Shown: positions 6,391-9,525 of the stretch, piece after piece
How positions within the stretch are numbered: the stretch's first letter is position 1
Layout: each line of letters opens with the position of its first letter
Assembly: GCA_031255315.1 (NCBI GenBank)
Contig: JAIRSS010000151.1
Coordinates: 1 to 9,525, forward strand
Direction of reading: 5' to 3'
Source of the DNA: Spirochaetaceae bacterium
Lineage (GTDB): Bacteria > Spirochaetota > Spirochaetia > Treponematales > Breznakiellaceae
Length of the DNA: 9,525 nucleotides
Position numbers and translations under genes: made by a program
Notes under the pieces: model-generated
What the model was told of the DNA's origin: nothing
The model's input: the letters and a program-made list of their open reading frames with translations, nothing else
The model's database searches: none

Positions 6391-7442
6391 TTTGACGCCT
6401 CCAGCTTTTGCTTCCCGCCGTTTCCGGGGAACCCGGGGCTTTTCTTCTTTTTCGGGACAAATCCGTATTTCTTCTGTAAGAGCCGGTTCAGGAACGGCGT
6501 ACATGCGTTCATAATGAGGATGCCGTAGGTTACCCCCTCCGGATAATTACCCCATTTACGGATAAGGATCGTGATAAGCCCCGCCCCGAACCCGAAGACG
6601 AGTTTGCCTGCGCCGGTCATCGGAGCGGACACATAATCGGTAGCCATAAACACCGCCCCGAACATCGCCCCGCCGGTCAGAACGCCCGCCAGGGGGTCCA
6701 TCCCCAAAATGAGGGAGGACGTGAAGACGGCGGCGATCATGGCCGCCGGAGCGCGCCAGTCAATAACCTTCCTGATAAGAAGAAACGCCCCTCCGGCAAG
6801 GATGAGCAGGATCGACGTCTCTCCTATGCAGCCCCCGTGGTTTCCGAAAAACAGGGTCCTGATAGTAGACCAATAATCCGGCGCAGCCGAAAGGCCCGCC
6901 CCGGCAAAGTCCGCTCCTATATCCGCCACGGTCCCGCCCTGTTTCAGAATCCCCAGGGGGGTGGCGGCGGTTACCACATCGGCGGCAAAACCCATAGGCC
7001 GGTTCCACGTCGTAATCGCCGCGGGGAAGCTCATGATGAGGAAGGCCCGGCCTATGAGGGCGGGGTTAAACACATTGGCCCCCAGGCCGCCGAAAAATTC
7101 CTTTGCCACGACCACCGCGAAGACCGCGCCCAAGGCGGTCATCCACCAGGGAGTAGACGGGGGAAGGACGAGGGCCAGCAACAGGCCGGACACCGCCGCG
7201 GACAGGTCCGCAATCCGGCGCTCCTGTTTGGTGATACGCCGGAACAGCGCTTCCGCCCCCACCGCCGCAGCAACGGATACCGCCGTGTTGATAAGGGCCG
7301 GAAGCCCGAAAATCGCAATCCCGAAGATTGTTACCGGCGCCAGGGCGGCAAGCACCTGGAGCATCAGAGTCCGGGCCGACGCCGGAGACGAAATATGAGG
7401 ACTTGACGCCAACAGCATAGGTCTTTGATTGATTTCTGCCAT
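6387..7442 (-). CDS. rnfD: Rnf complex subunit D, flavinylated membrane subunit
   Basis: 351 residues, a polytopic membrane protein of the NqrB/RnfD family with about eight or more hydrophobic segments between residues 25 and 325. Conserved family stretches include KEFFGGLGANVFNPALIGRA (114-133) and the flavin-attachment motif DVVTAATPLG (155-164), in which Thr161 is the predicted covalent FMN carrier. A further family segment, TYGILIMNACTP, is near 305-316. The C-terminal tail from about 331 is Lys/Gly-rich and likely cytoplasmic. RnfD is thought to form part of the ion-translocation path. The start is supported by AAGGA six bases upstream. It lies nine bases after rnfC and overlaps rnfG by four bases. 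Confidence 0.97.
   Translation of the reverse strand: MAEINQRPMLLASSPHISSPASARTLMLQVLAALAPVTIFGIAIFGLPALINTAVSVAAAVGAEALFRRITKQERRIADLSAAVSGLLLALVLPPSTPWWMTALGAVFAVVVAKEFFGGLGANVFNPALIGRAFLIMSFPAAITTWNRPMGFAADVVTAATPLGILKQGGTVADIGADFAGAGLSAAPDYWSTIRTLFFGNHGGCIGETSILLILAGGAFLLIRKVIDWRAPAAMIAAVFTSSLILGMDPLAGVLTGGAMFGAVFMATDYVSAPMTGAGKLVFGFGAGLITILIRKWGNYPEGVTYGILIMNACTPFLNRLLQKKYGFVPKKKKSPGFPGNGGKQKLEASK
6398..6402 (-). promoter_or_regulatory. Shine-Dalgarno that fixes the rnfG start
   Basis: A perfect GGAGG inside the 3' end of rnfD, seven bases before ATG 6390. It decides between the short RnfG start and the unsupported longer start at 6504. Confidence 0.85.
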
Positions 7443-7451
7443 GATGATTCC

Positions 7452-8870
7452 TTATTTCCGCGCCGCTTCCGCTGAAGCCGGCGCCGCCTGGGCCGCGCGC
7501 GCTTCGGCGGCCTTTTTCCGTTCCTGTTCCTGAGCCTGGCGGATCCGCAGCCGTTGTTTTCCTATCCTGAACCGCTGGACCAGCTTGATTCGGGCCGGGC
7601 ATATATAACTGCAGCTCCCGCATTCGATACAATCCATCAAACCAGCCGCAACCGCCTCGTCCAGATCCCCCGCTTCAAGGGCCTGATTCATGATCGCCGG
7701 GGAAAGCCGGCAGGCGCAGTTCCTGATACACCGGGCGCACCGTATACAGGGGCCCTCAGGGTCCTGGTAGGTTTCTTCGGCGGTCATCAGGATAACGCCG
7801 GAGGTGTTTTTCTGAATGGGAATCGCCAGCGTAGGTACGGCGATTCCCATCATGGGGCCGCCGAACAGAATCTTCCGCAATTTGTCATAATCAACCGCGA
7901 TGAATTCCTCAGGCAGGTCTGTAAGCAGCGTCCCGATAGGCGCCCGGATGTTCTTGGGCAGCTTGCAGGCCCCTCCCGACACCGTAAGGTCCCGGTCGAT
8001 AAGAGGTTTCCCCAGGGTAAATGCTTCGGCAATCGCCACCAGGGTCCCCACATTCTGCACGATACACCCCGCGTCCATAGGAAGCCCCCCGCTGGGCACT
8101 TCCCGTCCGGTCAGGGCGGTGATGAGCATTTTCTCCCCGCCCTGGGGATACCGGGTCTTGCAAAGCCCCACGCTGATTTCGCCCGGATAGCCCCCAATCC
8201 GTATTTCCCGTTCAATACAGGGGATAATCCCAGCCTTGTTGTCTTCCATCCCGATGACGGCCCGGTTTACCCCGGTTATCTTCATCACAACAGCAAGACC
8301 CTTCACCAGAAGATGGGGCTTTTCGGTGATGACCGCCTCGTCGGTGGTCAGGTAGGGTTCGCACTCCGCCCCGTCGGCGATGACGAGGTCGATCTTCTTA
8401 CCCGGCGGCGGGTTCAGCTTCACATGAGATGGAAACCCCGCGCCTCCCATACCGATGATCCCCGCCTCTCTGATTCGCGCCAGGGCTTCCTCTTTCGTAC
8501 AGGTAAACGGGTCAAGGGGAGGCAAAAAATCGGTTTCCGCCTCGTTTTCCGCCGCCGTCTCGGTCTCAATGACGATACACGGCCCGGCCAGGTTGTTGGA
8601 CTGGGTCCGGTTCTCGATCTTTCTGACCACCCCGGTAACAGAAGCATGGACCGGCGCCGTCATGGGCCCCGGATTTGCCCCGTCCGCTATCTTCTGCCCC
8701 CGCTTGACCCGGTCGCCTACGGCAACCAGGCTCTTGTTGGGGGCCCCGAAATGCTGATTTATGGGAATTACCACCTGCTTCGGCAGGGGGGCAAGTTCCA
8801 CAGCTTTCCCTTCGGTCGTATGCTTCCGTGTTGGGAGCAACAAACCCCGTTTAAATGTTTTTACCGCCAT
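7452..8870 (-). CDS. rnfC: Rnf complex subunit C, NADH-binding iron-sulfur subunit
   Basis: 472 residues, first gene of the operon. RnfC is the NAD(H)-reactive cytoplasmic subunit. The N-terminal RnfC domain (about 1-110) is followed by the NuoF-like nucleotide/FMN fold: glycine-rich GIIGMGGAGFP at 137-147 and ADGAECEPYLTTDE at 165-178. Two [4Fe-4S] sites follow: Cys375/378/381 with Cys385, and Cys414/417/420/424 (CIECGSCSYICP). The first site ends NCAC, so the proline usual after the fourth cysteine is replaced by Ala and an extra Cys387 follows. The last ~30 residues are a charged Ala/Lys/Arg/Glu tail, shorter than the long repeats of proteobacterial RsxC. The start has a strong GGAAGGAGAGG purine run ending six bases upstream. 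Confidence 0.97.
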   Translation of the reverse strand: MAVKTFKRGLLLPTRKHTTEGKAVELAPLPKQVVIPINQHFGAPNKSLVAVGDRVKRGQKIADGANPGPMTAPVHASVTGVVRKIENRTQSNNLAGPCIVIETETAAENEAETDFLPPLDPFTCTKEEALARIREAGIIGMGGAGFPSHVKLNPPPGKKIDLVIADGAECEPYLTTDEAVITEKPHLLVKGLAVVMKITGVNRAVIGMEDNKAGIIPCIEREIRIGGYPGEISVGLCKTRYPQGGEKMLITALTGREVPSGGLPMDAGCIVQNVGTLVAIAEAFTLGKPLIDRDLTVSGGACKLPKNIRAPIGTLLTDLPEEFIAVDYDKLRKILFGGPMMGIAVPTLAIPIQKNTSGVILMTAEETYQDPEGPCIRCARCIRNCACRLSPAIMNQALEAGDLDEAVAAGLMDCIECGSCSYICPARIKLVQRFRIGKQRLRIRQAQEQERKKAAEARAAQAAPASAEAARK

Positions 8871-8903
8871 TCTCGGCCTCTCCTTCCAAATAGATCGCGG
8901 TTA

Positions 8904-8963
8904 TTGATAATCTTTTCTATAACTTAACGCATGCACCCAATTTGTTGATACTGTAATTTGATA
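8904..8963. repeat. Three TTGATA/TATCAA motifs in the rnfC leader
   Basis: TTGATA occurs at 8904-8909, 8945-8950 and 8958-8963 on the plus strand (TATCAA in the rnf direction), downstream of the likely -10 box. Such spaced hexamers could be a regulator site, but they are short and the region is AT-rich, so chance is a fair explanation. Confidence 0.25.
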
Positions 8964-8969
8964 GAAGGT

Positions 8970-9001
8970 ATTATAATGTCAAATATCCATTTTATGGTCA
9001 A
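8970..9001 (-). promoter_or_regulatory. Candidate rnf operon promoter
   Basis: A perfect -10 box TATAAT reads on the minus strand at 8975-8970, about 100 bases before the rnfC start. The best -35, TTGACC at 9001-8996, is 20 bases away, longer than the usual 17. An alternative TTGACA at 8982-8977 would need a poor -10 (AAATTA at 8959-8954). The surrounding sequence is much more AT-rich than the genes, as expected for a promoter. Which box pair is used is uncertain. Confidence 0.5.
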
Positions 9002-9200
9002 TGGGACGGATGAACCAGGGCATCGGCGAACAATAGGAATGTCAGGTTGGATGAGGACTTTGCCGAAAGGCTGAACAGTTCCCGGGAAAACTCCGGTCAT
9101 AGCGGCCCCCGCCGGTCCAGGCCGCCTCCAGCCGCAGGAGGAATTCCCCCAGCCGCGCCAGCTCTGTTTTAGGCTGTTTCGCTTCCTGTTCCATAATCAT
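8998..9200 (-). pseudogene. Small unknown ORF, possibly frameshifted
   Basis: A small reading frame starts at ATG 9200 or, better, ATG 9194; AAGGAG lies nine bases before the latter. It runs MEQEAKQPKTELARLGEFLL and on through an amphipathic Leu/Arg/Glu stretch to a stop at 9042 (about 50-52 residues). Near 9095 the protein-like character appears to move to another frame, which reads FSRELFSLSAKSSSNLTFLL, then ADALVHPSH and a stop at 8998. A one-base loss near 9095 would join the two into a protein of about 64 residues. I do not recognise the family. It may be intact in the first frame, broken, or not a gene. The downstream end overlaps the proposed rnf promoter. Confidence 0.3.
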
Positions 9201-9303
9201 GCACTCCTTTTCCCTTACCCCGCGGCCTTCCTCCTGCTCTGCCACGTCTTGATTCCCGCGCCGTAACAAAGCCCCGGTAAATGCCTCCCTGCCGTGTTTT
9301 TGA

Positions 9304-9525
9304 TGGGATAACCGCCTTGTAAATTTCTCCCCACGGATCTTTGTTCCCCTTGTTGTTTTCCCAGCTGGGGCAAATGTATAAAGCCTTGCCCCGTTCCGGT
9401 TTGTCAAATTTAAAGGTGTAGGGGCTTGCCGTATCAAAGGCGGATTTACTCAGGTCTTCCATTGATGACGGGGCAGTGTCCGGCAGCCCTCACCGCAAGT
9501 CTACGCCGTGTACATGAGCGGGTTT
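9304..9525 (-). pseudogene. Decayed 3' end of a treponeme-type hypothetical protein
   Basis: Reading in from the window edge, one frame gives KPAHVHGVDLR, then TGA at 9492-9490, then GLPDTAPSSMEDL, SKSAFDTASPYTF, ERGKALYICPSWENNKG and PWGEIYKAVIP. From memory this matches the C-terminal module of hypothetical proteins common in host-associated treponemes, which typically read HGxELRW, RWENxKGxKGPW and end IIP followed by a stop. The TGA stands where a conserved Trp (TGG) is expected, a single-base nonsense change. The usual stop after VIP is also missing; the frame stays open to 9169 with unrelated, Arg/Gly-rich residues. Both signs point to a pseudogene. Its 5' part lies outside the window. 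The function of the family is unknown. Confidence 0.6.

Noticed and set aside
6391..6504. Longer RnfG with a 38-residue basic leader starting at ATG 6504
   Set aside because: A strong GGAGG and an ATGA overlap support ATG 6390; the leader lies wholly inside rnfD and would displace the membrane anchor from the N terminus.
7554..8927. 457-residue open frame on the plus strand opposite rnfC
   Set aside because: It is a frame shadow of a clear rnfC gene in GC-rich DNA; its residues are His/Arg/Gly/Pro-rich with no recognisable domain or ribosome site.
8924..9100. 58-residue minus-strand ORF from ATG 9100
   Set aside because: No ribosome site, runs through the AT-rich promoter region, and its sequence shows no protein-like pattern.
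9169..9303. C-terminal extension of the pseudogene frame after VIP
   Set aside because: The known form ends at this point; the continuation is Arg/Gly-rich and looks like read-through into non-coding DNA.
1..9525. CRISPR arrays, tRNA or rRNA genes
   Set aside because: No regularly spaced direct repeats with unique spacers, and no tRNA- or rRNA-like sequences were seen.

Overview
This window carries a complete six-subunit Rnf operon (rnfC-D-G-E-A-B) on the minus strand. Rnf is a membrane complex that moves electrons between reduced ferredoxin and NAD+ and couples this to ion transport. A DUF815-type AAA ATPase gene is fused translationally to its downstream end. On the plus strand at the left is a short convergent two-gene unit: a THUMP-domain RNA methyltransferase and a TetR-type regulator.

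The host looks like an anaerobic bacterium with fairly GC-rich DNA. My best guess is a spirochaete of the host-associated (termite-gut type) treponemes. This rests on the clostridial-style C-D-G-E-A-B gene order, and on a decayed gene at the right edge whose C-terminal motif (RWENNKG-like, PWGEIYKAVIP) I remember from treponeme genomes. That memory could not be checked here, so the taxonomy is inference.

Layout: 1-64 holds a strong extended -10 promoter. 65-1357 is the methyltransferase. 1369-1968 is the TetR regulator, starting at GTG 11 bases after the methyltransferase stop. 1969-2060 is a short convergent gap with no clear terminator. 3572-2061 (minus) is the DUF815 ATPase, and 4381-3569 is rnfB. 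4382-4565 is an intergenic insertion: a 152-bp MITE-like element with near-identical ~15-bp terminal inverted repeats and a terminator-like hairpin. 5141-4566 is rnfA, 5797-5138 rnfE, 6390-5794 rnfG, 7442-6387 rnfD and 8870-7452 rnfC. 8871-9041 is the likely rnf promoter region. 9042-9525 holds gene debris: a small ORF that may be frameshifted, and the 3' part of a pseudogene with an in-frame TGA.

How they work together: RnfC (NADH/FMN, two [4Fe-4S] sites) and RnfB (polyferredoxin) are the soluble-facing electron modules. RnfA and RnfE form the membrane core that holds an iron site between conserved cysteines. RnfD and RnfG carry flavins on threonines that are both present here. The joins D-G, G-E, E-A and B-ATPase are all 4-base ATGA overlaps, so the genes are almost certainly co-translated. 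The only break in the chain is A-B, exactly where the MITE-like element sits; removing it would leave a normal spacer of about 30 bases.
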